From: Tieghemiomyces parasiticus | Taxonomy: Eukaryota; Kickxellomycota; Dimargaritomycetes; Dimargaritales; Dimargaritaceae | Direction of reading: 5' to 3' | Assembly: GCA_027575765.1 (NCBI GenBank) | Contig: JANBPT010001197.1 | Location: 1-12,592, forward strand | DNA: 12,592 nucleotides | Part shown: in pieces, positions 1-10,296 of the stretch | How positions within the stretch are numbered: the stretch's first letter is position 1 | Layout: each line of letters opens with the position of its first letter | Notes under the pieces: generated by a model | Databases searched by the model: none | What the model was told of the DNA's origin: nothing | Seen by the model: the letters and a program-made list of their open reading frames with translations, nothing else | Translations under genes and position numbers: made by a program

Positions 1-2
1 AT

Positions 3-76
3 CGATCCAAGCAGGACTCGAACCTGCAATCTCCTGATCCGTAGTCAGGTGCCTTATCCAATTTGGCCATTAGACC
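3..76 (-). tRNA. tRNA-Arg (anticodon ACG)
   Basis: The reverse complement folds as a complete intronless 74-nt cloverleaf. The acceptor stem GGTCTAA/TTGGATC pairs with two G-U wobbles and is followed by discriminator G. The D arm has GCC/GGC pairing. The anticodon stem CCTGA/TCAGG closes the loop CTACGGA, which gives anticodon ACG. The T arm GCAGG/CCTGC encloses TTCGAGT. The internal Pol III promoter is visible: an A-box-like TGGCCAAATTGG and a perfect B box GGTTCGAGTCC. CCA is not encoded, as expected in a eukaryotic nuclear gene. In eukaryotes A34 is normally deaminated to inosine, so this tRNA would read CGU, CGC and CGA. Its 3' T-run terminator would lie beyond the left edge of the window. 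Confidence 0.95.
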
Positions 77-481
77 CCTCGTAAAAATGTCAATTTGGCA
101 AACTTCATATTTATAGTGACACGGACCACAGGTAAGGTCTCTCTGCTGACTCTGGTCAGGGCCTTCTTATGCTGTAATTTCATAATTGCTTTACATATTG
201 CACTACGTCATTGAATGTTGAACAGGTTGCGTTAATTTCCATTTGGCACCGAATTGATTTTTATCCTCCGATGGATGTCTCTGTGACCACCAGGCGCCCT
301 GTGCGTCTCTAGCCCCATCATTTGAACGGAAGTATAGAATGTGTTTATAAGATATTGAATTTTTCACGCAGCCAACACCGAGTACGGTATTGTTAAGTGA
401 GAAGTCTAGACGCGGGGGGGGGACGATCATTACAGGGAGTCGTCTAGATTTTAAAGTGATAGCACAATTTGACGGGCCACA
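77..481. other. Intergenic spacer between tRNA-Arg and the orphan gene
   Basis: No coding region is supported here. The spacer holds the upstream flank of the tRNA gene and, on the same strand, the 3' flank of the 482-784 gene. A run of nine G occurs at 414-422. No AATAAA polyadenylation signal is visible on the minus strand. The small open frames present have no conserved motif and no G/C bias at third positions. Confidence 0.6.
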
Positions 482-784
482 CTAGGCGTTGTTCTTCTGC
501 TTCTTGCCCTTCTTACCCTCGGTGGGCGGGGCAGCGTTGGCGGGGGTTTCTTCGGTCGGAGCCTGGTTACCGGCCTGGGCGCCGCCATCTTCCTCCTTCT
601 TCTTGCTATCGCCCTTTTCCTTGTTTCCACCGCCACCACCACCACCGCCAACGTTGACCTTGATGAAGTGGTGGGCGCTGGGCCCACCGCCCTGTTTAGC
701 ACCGCCGCCTGCAGCAGCGGCATAGTACGGCGCGCCGGGCGTCGGGACGACGAACTGGATGTCTGAGTGGCCCCAGTAGGTCAT
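482..784 (-). CDS. Small Gly/Lys-rich protein of unknown function (100 aa)
   Basis: I do not recognise this family. The protein starts with an aromatic and hydrophobic N-terminus (MTYWGHSDIQFVVPTPG, residues 1-17). An Ala/Gly stretch follows (about 22-34), then HHFIKV (38-43), an eight-Gly run (46-53), a Lys/Glu segment (about 54-66), an Ala/Pro/Thr/Glu region, and a basic tail KKGKKQK (91-97). There is no clear signal peptide, membrane segment or catalytic motif. The frame could be extended upstream to about 1156, but that would run through a TATA box. The chosen ATG has A at -3 and is the first ATG downstream of the TATA box, after about 250 nt without one. That leader is pyrimidine-rich like those of the other genes here. 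Codons favour G/C at third positions. It could be a small basic nucleic-acid-associated or organellar protein, but that is a guess. Confidence 0.6.
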   Translation of the reverse strand: MTYWGHSDIQFVVPTPGAPYYAAAAGGGAKQGGGPSAHHFIKVNVGGGGGGGGNKEKGDSKKKEEDGGAQAGNQAPTEETPANAAPPTEGKKGKKQKNNA

Positions 785-1063
785 GATAGCGGTATACAGT
801 CGATGAATGTGATGGAGGAAAAGAGGAGAGCGATACGACGAAGAGCGGCCGCAGCGTATCTGAACACTATGGTACAATGGGAGTGGTGCTAAGTGGGGTG
901 TAGCAACCAAAGTTGAGAAAGAAGGAGAGAGGGTAAGTGGTGAGGTTGCCGTGGAGAAGAGGAAATGGACCGGCGGGAAGATGAAATCGTCAGGTATAGG
1001 TGGACGGACGCACGAAGTTGCCGAGGTGAATGACTTGATGAAGGCGGACGGCCGAGACCAGTT

Positions 1064-1073
1064 CCTTTTATAT
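1064..1073 (-). promoter_or_regulatory. TATA box of the 482-784 gene
   Basis: The minus strand reads ATATAAAAGG, a near-consensus TATA box. No ATG occurs between it and the start codon at 784, so it fits as the core promoter of the orphan gene. The implied leader is about 250 nt and CT-rich. Confidence 0.6.
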
Positions 1074-1079
1074 GTGGTG

Positions 1080-2790
1080 ACAACCTTCCATCCTCCCGCC
1101 TCCTTGCCGCTGTATTTGGCAACCGCTACTGCATTGCCTCCGGCTCTTGATGCCATGAGGGTGGGTGCAGCCTTATTGTCAGAAAACCACGTAGGCTATC
1201 TAAAGAGGGAGTCTAGAGGGAGAGTTGTACCAGTACGGAAATCCTGGTGAAGTGTGTAGGAATCTATCCAAGCGGCGCCAATCGCCACATTCGTCTCCAC
1301 TGCCTCCTCTTTTCCTTTTCACCCTCCCCTTGGCGTTCGCACCATCTTTGTGAAACGGTCCGCATCACCCATCTCCCACTTCTAACCTATCCGGTCACAT
1401 TCGTTGGTGCAACGCGCCGTGCGGTTGGCCACACTGGTGCTAGCCCTTCTAACCGAGATAATCAGGGGAAAGAGCGGTATGGTATACGGAGGGCGTACCG
1501 CCGGCCGAACAATGTTTTTACATCATCGTGATCTTGGGGTAAGAGGGAGGATGGCGAAGCACGAGGCGGAACATGCTGATATTCGTTCAGGAGGATACCG
1601 GATGTCGAGTGGCTCCAGAAAGAGGACGAAGGAGTCGAAGCGTATATTAGTGACGATATGAGCGCTACCGTGGGGTCCACGACCGGGTTTAGGTATGCGT
1701 TGGGGAGAGAGAGAGGGGGGATGAAGAGTTTGCATGGAGGATGCGGATAAACCGGCCGGTCACAGTCCAGAGTACATGTCGCAATGTGAACCCCTCCGCC
1801 GCCTCGCTAGCCTTGTATACATCGTTGGAAATTCTTATTTCGTCTATATCAGCCTTAGCTGAATACACTTACAATTAGCAACAAGCAACGGCCACCTTAG
1901 TTTCTGCCTTCCCAGTCGGATGACGCCCAGTGCCGGTCCATCAATTCTAGTGGGGTTGCTCACTGCAATCAATCTGACGGAACAAGTCCATGACCTAGCA
2001 CCTCAGTCCGGACCACGCGGAAGCCCGTCAGTGTCGGTGGATCGTTGCCACTGCGGCGGCCGGGCACGGCATTGATGGCCGCGGAGGTGGTAATAATGAC
2101 AATACTGCACCGTTGCGCGTGTCCAAGAGTTAGATGGCACCATACTTTCCTACCTGCTGCGACGGTCTTGGTGGCCGTCTTGACTGCCACCAAGACCGCC
2201 CGCCATGCTTATGTTGGGGTATTTGATAGAAAAGTGATAAATTTGAATGATGAAGGGTCAACCATCGAGTGGCATGAAGAGGCGGACGGAGGTCATGAAA
2301 CATAACATTTCTAAAGCCCTCCTCCCCCCAGCCGCAGCTGCTTGTCAACTTCTCCTGGTTTTATTTTTTTTTCTCTCGAGGTAGAGCCTGGGGTTATGCG
2401 CTTCGCTGCACGACTGAGCCCTCCAGATAATAGGTTTAATGATTCCAGAATCATTCAAGCGTGCGAGTCGCGAAGACGTTCCACTATGGTCATTTCTATT
2501 TCAGCGCCGCAGTTGGGTTGGGGACAGGGTGTTCAAGGTATTGTAAGCAATCTCGCTAACATCATGCCACAACCAGGAAGACTCGGCGGGCCGGGTTATA
2601 TGGGCATGTTGGCTCCATTCCCTTGAAAGAACGATTCTCCCTTAAGAACTTTAAGGGTGCCGCGGACGGCCGAATTCTTGCAGTCTGAACAATAGTGTCT
2701 CCCCCCACGGCGTATCAAAAACAGGCAAGTCGGGGAAATAGGAGTTTCCCTGAGATCGTTTAGTTCGTAACGGGATTTGGATATCCGTAG
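1080..2790. other. Gene-poor spacer, left part
   Basis: No gene is recognised. Open frames are shorter than about 100 codons, lack the G/C third-position bias of the neighbouring genes and carry no known motif. Visible structures are a GA-rich purine tract at about 1704-1731, a 13-bp perfect hairpin at 2163-2198, an 8-bp inverted repeat at 2438-2455 and a 7-bp one at 2639-2657. I found no long terminal repeats or transposase-like peptides by eye. Old degenerate transposon sequence cannot be excluded. Confidence 0.5.
2163..2198. repeat. Perfect 13-bp inverted repeat (hairpin)
   Basis: The left arm CGGTCTTGGTGGC (2163-2175) and right arm GCCACCAAGACCG (2186-2198) are exact reverse complements around a 10-nt spacer. 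A stem this long with so short a loop is not expected by chance in a window this size. It lies away from any recognised gene. It could be a structured RNA element, a cruciform-forming site or a relic of an inverted duplication. Confidence 0.8.
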
Positions 2791-3330
2791 GGTTCATCCG
2801 ATCCTGGGCTCGTCGATTTCCCTGCTGGAGAAAATTCTGGAGAGGAACTTCGGTCCAACAATGCCGCCACCAGCCGTGTCCGGTCTTCCGTGCGTTCTAG
2901 GGAAGGTCCCATTTCGCTGGGACCGGGTCACTACGGTAAATTCATTATGAATCTTGGTCTAACCAAGACCCAACTTCTACTGGGCTCACCACCTTTCATC
3001 TCAGTGGCGGGTCGTTTCAATACTACCATTCATGGAGAAGCCGCACGATGCAGATGGACGTGGGAACACCCTCCGCCATTAACCTTGAAGGTCCGCTTTC
3101 CTGGCGGCCTAATATTGACAATCGATACTCCGCCGATTTCATTAGTAGCGGCCGTGACCGTCGGGCACCCCGTAGCTGCGGAGGGAAAAGGAACGCCAAT
3201 CGGCACTTCTCACATCTCCCTGCTGTCTGGGCCAGATGGGATCCCGACCCCTACACTGGTTTTTCGCCGACGTTTGATTTACCCGCACATGCTATCCTTA
3301 ATCGCAATTTTCATCCGTTATAGTATCTAG
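2791..3330 (+). other. Unassigned open region with two overlapping frames
   Basis: One frame is open over 2791-3330 (about 180 codons to a TAG) and another over 2940-3325 (127 codons plus a TAG). In the second frame residues such as W, Y, D and N are common (for example LSWRPNIDNRYSADF and DPDPYTGFSPTFDLP), and it looks more protein-like than the first. Neither frame has a recognisable domain or the strong G/C third-position bias of HSP60, HSP10 or TIM17. No convincing start codon context or splice sites frame it. It may be a chance opening, a rapidly evolving gene, or a decayed mobile-element or gene fragment. Confidence 0.2.
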
Positions 3331-5138
3331 AACTGACGATATAGTCGGCTGGGGATCCCGGTGAAAAAAAAAGGTGGTTCTGCAAGGTGATGCGATTGCC
3401 TGAAAACTTGCGGAAAGATACGTCCTGAGCTATCCCCCGGTTGTGTCTTTAATCCATGAGAATAATTAATACCTCATACTCAGCTACGAACGCCGAAAAG
3501 CTAGACCCCTTCCCCAAGCAGTCCGGCCGGGGGAAAAATCACATACCCCAACGCATATCGGTTTTTTCATTGTTAACCCACTCCGGCGGGCGTTTCAAAC
3601 ATGAAGGTACCCTGCCGCAGCGCCACTCTCTTGCATTGTATCGGGTGGCGCGGGGGGCTTATTATCATTAGGCCACACGGCGGTCCTGTAATATCCTAAT
3701 ATATATTTTTCCTCTTAATGCACTTACCCCGTGTTTATTTTTTATCCTTCAAATTTGAAAGGTCAGCCGACCATATCATAGTCGATGGCTGTGTATATCG
3801 TGACGCGGGGATCGCATGGGTGACTGAGATGCCCGCTACACTCATCGCCTCCACCCCCGCTGCCAACCTAGCAATACCTGGATGAACACACAGCCCATGT
3901 TGCACGGTCCCTAATTATACCTGTCACACAAAGTCTACTCGGGGACCAGTTTAGTTAATAGCGCCTCGTAGAGTTGTAATTTTGCATACGTTGTTAAGCA
4001 TAAGCAGGGGAGGGGAGGGAGCGCTTTAAGCCATGGGCGGGGACGTGATGTAAAGTAAATGGCAGGAGGATATCTAATATTTGGCTTGCAACACTTGTCT
4101 GATATGTCCAGTATCGACATCCACTGGTGGTGTTGATGTCATCATATGCACCTCCCTGTATGTATCATATCGCACCGCCATACTCACGAATGACACAGGA
4201 AGGTGATCTTTTAGACTCACAGATCGTTATCTCCGCGGTTTAGAATGGACCGTTTTCCCCGTACCGACATCCGACAACTTAACACAGCACACGTAAAATC
4301 GGCAGGCTGGCCCTGGGGGTGGCTAATCTACCTTGCCAAACCACTCGCCTTGAGGTCAGGGAGTTCAATTTTGTCTATGGACAGCATGTGAATTAGGACC
4401 GGATTAGTTTGGCTGCGTTTTTACCAGCAGGGAACATGGTGTCCATCGGTTTACTATTGTAGCATTTTAACTAGTCTTTACTGATGTTGCAACGGCACCA
4501 TCACCTTACACGTCATGCATGTATTTCAAATGTTCTATTTATTCGAGACGGAAATCAGATCGTGAAGGTAACGTTCAGAGACCGTATCGACAGGAAAGCA
4601 TGAAGGGTAAAGCGGACGATGTTACAGTTTTTAGGCCCTAATGTAATCAACAAACCGGGGTGCTTGAGGATTTGGGGTTAAGGAATACACCTGTGGGCTT
4701 GGGCTTCTTCTTCTGGCTCGTTTGAGTTTGAGCGTCGAGGCCGGAACTCGGACTAGCCCGTTGACAGCATGATCCATCTTGGCGCCCATGGTAAATTGCA
4801 ACTATTTTGTAAAAAAAGGGGGAGTGATAGCTGCTCCCTCGGGTCCAACTTTGTACCATTGAAGTCACTGCAAGGCCCCAATTTACTTGATCTGTAATTC
4901 TTTTGATGGCCATTTTGAAGTAAAAGTGATCACAGGATTGACTCTGACAAATATACTTTTGATGTTTTACTTAGAATAGAAATTTTAGCTAACGGATTGG
5001 AGGAAACGTTAATTAGATACCTGCCCGCCCGGTGCCAACGTGTCCCCCCCCTCCTCCTCATCTATTCGATCGGGGATGTGTAAATTCAGGGAACGCAGGG
5101 GGCGGACAAGTACGACTCAGACAAGACAATTGGGTAGC
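3331..5138. other. Gene-poor spacer, right part (3' flank of HSP60)
   Basis: No gene is recognised. The stretch is AT-richer than the genes, with short frames only. A minus-strand frame at 4647-4913 ends in a Lys/Pro/Ser-rich segment (SQKKKPKPTGVF) but has no family match that I know. The last 100-200 bases before 5139 must contain the HSP60 3' UTR. No AATAAA is visible there on the minus strand. Confidence 0.5.
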
Positions 5139-7156
<2,018 letters not shown>

Positions 7157-7395
7157 CTGATACAAGCAGGAGTAGGCGTATTAGAGGATGGGGGCGTGAA
7201 TCACTTGAACAGAAGAGCTTTGAAATCCACAATAGGTCTACTGGGATGTGTACAGCAAAGGTGATCAGAAGTAGGAAGGCAGTGGAGGGGCTGGATAATA
7301 CAAGGGCTCTCTGAACGGCAGTCGGCGGGGGGAAGGTTGAATCGACGTGGTGGGAAAGTGACTGGGGGGCGTCGGGTGGGCGGGTTTCGTAAGGC

Positions 7396-7403
7396 CTATT
7401 ATA
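7396..7403 (-). promoter_or_regulatory. Putative TATA element of HSP60
   Basis: The minus strand reads TATAATAG. It lies about 240 nt upstream of the predicted UTR-intron donor. The intervening sequence contains no ATG and is pyrimidine-rich on the HSP60 sense strand, as expected for a leader exon. Confidence 0.4.
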
Positions 7404-7499
7404 ACGCGAGCCGAGAGTCGCCCACCTCCTCCTCCTTCCGTCGCTTTCCACCTTGACTGCTTTGCCCCCTACGCTGCCTGGACTGGGAGTACAAGTACA

Positions 7500-7514
7500 C
7501 TTCTGGAGCCTTCC
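7500..7514. promoter_or_regulatory. Heat-shock-element-like triplet near HSP60
   Basis: The core TTCtgGAgccTTC (7501-7513) is three alternating 5-bp units matching the HSF consensus nTTCnnGAAnnTTCn at 8 of 9 core bases. It lies about 100 bp upstream of the putative HSP60 TATA element. Confidence 0.45.
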
Positions 7515-7624
7515 TGGTCTCTCCTCGCCTCGCCTCCCCTCCGGCCTGCTTCCTTGAAGTGACGGCGAGGTATCTCGGGTCTCCCGGCGACGGCGGGGGG
7601 GGTCACTCGCCGGACACTCGGCCC

Positions 7625-7712
7625 ATTGGCAGACGGAGGTTGTGGTGGGGGAGGGCCGGTTCTCCACAAGCCCGCGGTCCGATCAGTGGCTGCGAAAAAA
7701 AATTGATATTGG
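7625..7712 (-). promoter_or_regulatory. Two CCAAT motifs in the HSP60/HSP10 gap
   Basis: Plus-strand ATTGG occurs at 7625-7629 and 7708-7712, giving two CCAAT pentamers on the minus strand, oriented towards HSP60. They could be sites for an NF-Y/HAP-type factor. A pentamer is short, so chance occurrence is quite possible. Confidence 0.25.
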
Positions 7713-7950
7713 ACTGCTCAACTGCGGCACGCCGCGTCACCCACGAATGAGCGTGGGTGGGGGCAGATTACTTTTGGGGCAAGTGGCGTGTGTGGTCGCT
7801 GCTGGCTAACCGGCGTTTGGGTGTTTCTGCGACCTTCCATGGCCGAAGCCCAGCCTCTTCATCTCAAACACTCGATCACCTCTGACCAGACAGCGGCGCT
7901 AGGGATGGGCGGTGGCTGGTATGCCCACGGTTAGCCCTGTAGCCCTTAAC

Positions 7951-7965
7951 CGAACCTTCTGGACA
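7951..7965. promoter_or_regulatory. Heat-shock-element-like triplet near HSP10
   Basis: The core GAAccTTCtgGAc (7952-7964) matches the HSF consensus nGAAnnTTCnnGAAn at 8 of 9 core bases in three alternating units. It lies about 145 bp upstream of the putative HSP10 TATA element and would suit heat-inducible expression of the co-chaperonin. Confidence 0.5.
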
Positions 7966-8108
7966 CCCCGATCCAAGCGGGGTTCTATGGTGGCAGGAGG
8001 GGAAACGGCAGCCGTCGGCCAGTTTGCAAGCATGCAGACTGGTGAGCCGTTACGCCCGTCGTGACGAAGTCCATCACCCTTGGCGGCCCAACCTAACCCC
8101 GCCAGGCC

Positions 8109-8118
8109 CATAAATAAT
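8109..8118 (+). promoter_or_regulatory. Putative TATA element of HSP10
   Basis: The sequence CATAAATAAT is TATA-like and lies about 210 bp upstream of the HSP10 start. No ATG occurs between the two, and the interval is strongly pyrimidine-rich and includes a long run of C from about 8163. This matches the leader style of the other genes in the window. Confidence 0.45.
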
Positions 8119-8328
8119 CCCCAAGTGGGGAGTACTGGAATAATTCATACCCTAGCAGTCGCCCCCCCCCCGTCACGCTCGCGCCCCGCCAGCCTGTCCT
8201 TGACCCGCCGCTTAACGCCCACGCCCGACACCTTGTTCTTGCTTTGCCCATTTCTGATCCTGTCCGATCCGCCGATCCTTTACCCCTCTACCCCTCCTCC
8301 AATCCTAGTCTACCCTGTCCTAATCACC

Positions 8329-8640
8329 ATGTCCGCCCGTGCCGGTATCCGCAAGGTCATTCCCCTGCTCGACCGCATCCTGGTCAAGCGCATTCAGCCC
8401 GAACAGCGCACCGCCTCCGGCATCTACATTCCCGAGAAGAGCCAGGAGAGCGCCCAGGAGGGTCACATTATGGCCGTTGGCCGGGGCCTCGTCGATAAGG
8501 AAGGCAAGGTGATCCCCCTCCAGCTCAAGGAGGGCGACCGCGTCCTGCTCCCCCAGTTCGGCGGCTCCACGGTCAAGGTCAACAACGAGGACCTGCTTCT
8601 GTTCCGCGAGTCCGAGATCCTGGCCAAGCTTGAGGAATAG
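8329..8640 (+). CDS. HSP10: Mitochondrial co-chaperonin Hsp10 (GroES-type)
   Basis: This 103-aa protein is the heptameric lid that caps the Hsp60 folding chamber in the mitochondrial matrix. It starts MSARAGIRKVIPLLDRILVK, which resembles human Hsp10 (FRKFLPLFDRVLVE) and provides the basic N-terminus that acts as an uncleaved targeting region in this family. The mobile loop that binds Hsp60 is seen as TASGIYIPEKSQ (residues about 28-39), followed by HIMAVGRG. The second conserved block KEGDRVLLPQFGG precedes DLLLFRESEILAKLEE at the C-terminus. Length equals the family norm (about 100-106 aa). The frame stays open upstream to 8080, but that part would cross the TATA element and is Pro-rich leader sequence. 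The chosen ATG has A at -3 and aligns with family starts. It is divergent from HSP60 and convergent with the PUF60-like gene. Confidence 0.97.
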   Translation: MSARAGIRKVIPLLDRILVKRIQPEQRTASGIYIPEKSQESAQEGHIMAVGRGLVDKEGKVIPLQLKEGDRVLLPQFGGSTVKVNNEDLLLFRESEILAKLEE

Positions 8641-8880
8641 GCCCGTACTTTGACCCCTTCAGCAAGCAAACCTACGCATGGCTCTTGGCAACCGACGGGA
8701 CGTCTGTTTTAATAAAATAACAAAGTATTTCCATTGCACACTACAGCTCGTTATCTGATGACTAAGGTGGGCGGCTCGTCGCGCGCAGCAGGGAGACGAG
8801 GGTTCGATGATTTTAGATACGCAGTTTACATGATCTGTGAGGTTCATTGGTAAAGCACACTCCCCACGTTGGATCTGATT
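8641..8880. other. Convergent 3' ends of HSP10 and the PUF60-like gene
   Basis: This 240-bp gap must hold both 3' UTRs. A plus-strand AATAAA serves HSP10. No matching AATAAA is visible on the minus strand for the PUF60-like gene. A partial B-box-like GGTTCGAT near 8807 has no surrounding cloverleaf. Confidence 0.6.
8711..8716 (+). terminator. Polyadenylation signal of HSP10
   Basis: A canonical AATAAA lies 70 nt after the HSP10 stop codon within an AT-rich stretch (GTTTTAATAAAATAAC), so cleavage would be expected about 10-30 nt further on. Confidence 0.65.
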
Positions 8881-10296
8881 TCACCCCGTGTAGTCGTCGG
8901 CGTAAAACTTATTTTGGTCGTAAAGTCGTGCAGCGAGTTGGCGGCCGCCGAACCAGCGCCCGTTAAGGGCGGTCTGCGCGGCCTGAGAGCCGGAGGCGTC
9001 GAGGAACTGAACAAAGACCTTGACCTGCTGGTCGGGCGGGTTGGCCGGTTCGGTGTGCACGGCCACTTTAACCACCTGGCCGAACTTGGCGCATTCCTCA
9101 CCAAATTCCTCGCGCAGCTCATCGTCCACCTCTTCCAACGCCACCACGTTGGTCACCTGGAGTACCGTGGATACCCCGCGCTGGGCCAATTTCTGCATCA
9201 GGCTGTACCGCTGCTGGGCGTTGGTCAGGTTACCGTTGCCCTCCTCATGGGCCACCGAGTCCGCGGTCAGCCACGTCGTATCGTTGGATGGGTCAGCTGG
9301 CGTTGTGGTGGCGACGGCAGTGGCGTTGGCCCCGCTGCCGGGGGCGTTGTAGGGTGCCACGTTACCCAGGCCAGAGGGGGGCGGGGCGACGCCAGCGCCC
9401 ATCCCGGCCCCGCCCGGGCCGGCCGGCTGGATGTGCGGAAGGGCTACGGTGGGCTCATGGCTAGCGAAGACCTCCGGGGGCACTTTGAGATCGCCCAACC
9501 GCTCGATGAGTGCCATGCCCTCAGGTAGCGCGGCGCCGATGGCCGATTTACGGAGCCGGAGGGGTAAGCCAGCCAGGTCGAACCCGTTCATGGCAGCAAG
9601 GGCCATGTCGGCACTAGCCGAATCAGCATATTGCAGGTATCCGTAGCCCTTGTGGCGGCGTCGCAGCACGTCGGGGATGAGCACAAGGCCATCCAGCGTG
9701 CCGAAGGGTTCAAAAACGGCGCGCAGGCTGCTCTCATCGATGTGTTCGTTAACGCTAGCGATGTAGAGACGCCCCGGAACGGTCGGTGGGAGGGTGCCGA
9801 GCAGAGAGGTGTTATACTGGTTAGGCCGCCCCACCCGCAGGGCCTTGTTACCTACCCGCGCACCGTCCAGGAGTTCCACCGCCATGTCACCGGCGTCGGG
9901 AACTTCGTACTCCATAAAGCAGAACCCCCGGTGGTTGCCCGTCAGCGGGTCCAAAGCCATGCTCAGCTCGCGGACGGCACCGTATTGCGCCATGATGGCC
10001 CGAATATGGTCCTCGTTCAGCTCTGGGCTGATCGAACCCACGTACACCTTCGACAGGTTGTGCAAGGTGGTTGGGTCGATCGAGGAGTCCAGGAACGGGT
10101 TGTTGGAGAGGGCCACGGGAGGGATTTCTGGGACCGGCTCGTCCTTGGCCTGGCAGTAAGCCAGAAGAGAATGGAGGTCTTTGGCATACGCCCGCGCCTT
10201 CTCTAGGTTTGCCTTGTCCTGGTCGCTCAGCGGTGCGGTCGTGGTCCCCTGGACCCACTCCGGCAGTTGGACAGGCGGCTGCGAGGCTTCCGTCAT
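8881..10296 (-). CDS. PUF60: PUF60-like poly(U)-binding splicing factor
   Basis: The 471-aa protein has two RNA-recognition motifs and a C-terminal U2AF-homology motif (UHM), the architecture of PUF60/Half-pint, which helps U2 snRNP and U2AF select 3' splice sites. RRM1 (about 83-158) has RNP2 VYVGSI (84-89) and RNP1 RGFCFMEY (123-130), followed by VGRPNQ. RRM2 (about 176-250) has RNP2 LYIASV (177-182) and RNP1 KGYGYLQY (216-223). A Gly/Ala/Pro-rich linker covers about 290-340. The QRYSLMQKLAQR stretch before the UHM resembles human PUF60. The UHM (about 377-461) carries the diagnostic Arg-x-Phe in NGRWFGGR (R447, F449) and ends LYDQNKF. It is shorter than human PUF60 (559 aa), mainly at the N-terminus and linker. 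It is a single exon, and the start has A at -3. RBM39 or U2AF large subunit are less likely because the order of motifs and the LYDQ end match PUF60. Confidence 0.92.
   Translation of the reverse strand: MTEASQPPVQLPEWVQGTTTAPLSDQDKANLEKARAYAKDLHSLLAYCQAKDEPVPEIPPVALSNNPFLDSSIDPTTLHNLSKVYVGSISPELNEDHIRAIMAQYGAVRELSMALDPLTGNHRGFCFMEYEVPDAGDMAVELLDGARVGNKALRVGRPNQYNTSLLGTLPPTVPGRLYIASVNEHIDESSLRAVFEPFGTLDGLVLIPDVLRRRHKGYGYLQYADSASADMALAAMNGFDLAGLPLRLRKSAIGAALPEGMALIERLGDLKVPPEVFASHEPTVALPHIQPAGPGGAGMGAGVAPPPSGLGNVAPYNAPGSGANATAVATTTPADPSNDTTWLTADSVAHEEGNGNLTNAQQRYSLMQKLAQRGVSTVLQVTNVVALEEVDDELREEFGEECAKFGQVVKVAVHTEPANPPDQQVKVFVQFLDASGSQAAQTALNGRWFGGRQLAARLYDQNKFYADDYTG

Noticed and set aside
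785..1156. N-terminal extension of the orphan 482-784 protein
   Set aside because: The extension would begin upstream of the TATA box, and its sequence reads as a CT-rich leader.
2543..2576. Possible mini-intron with GTAAGC, GCTAAC and CAG
   Set aside because: It is only 34 nt long, with the branch site too close to the acceptor compared with the introns seen here, and no conserved flanking protein.
8080..8328. N-terminal extension of Hsp10 by 83 residues
   Set aside because: It crosses the putative TATA element and is a Pro/Ser/Leu-rich translation of leader DNA. Hsp10 proteins start at the chosen Met.
8755..8840. Possible C/D box snoRNA or tRNA (CTGATGA and GGTTCGAT near 8807)
   Set aside because: No D box CTGA follows at a suitable distance, and no cloverleaf can be drawn around the partial B box.
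8869..10206. Long plus-strand frames opposite the PUF60-like gene
   Set aside because: They overlap a gene with intact RRM and UHM motifs and have no conserved features of their own.
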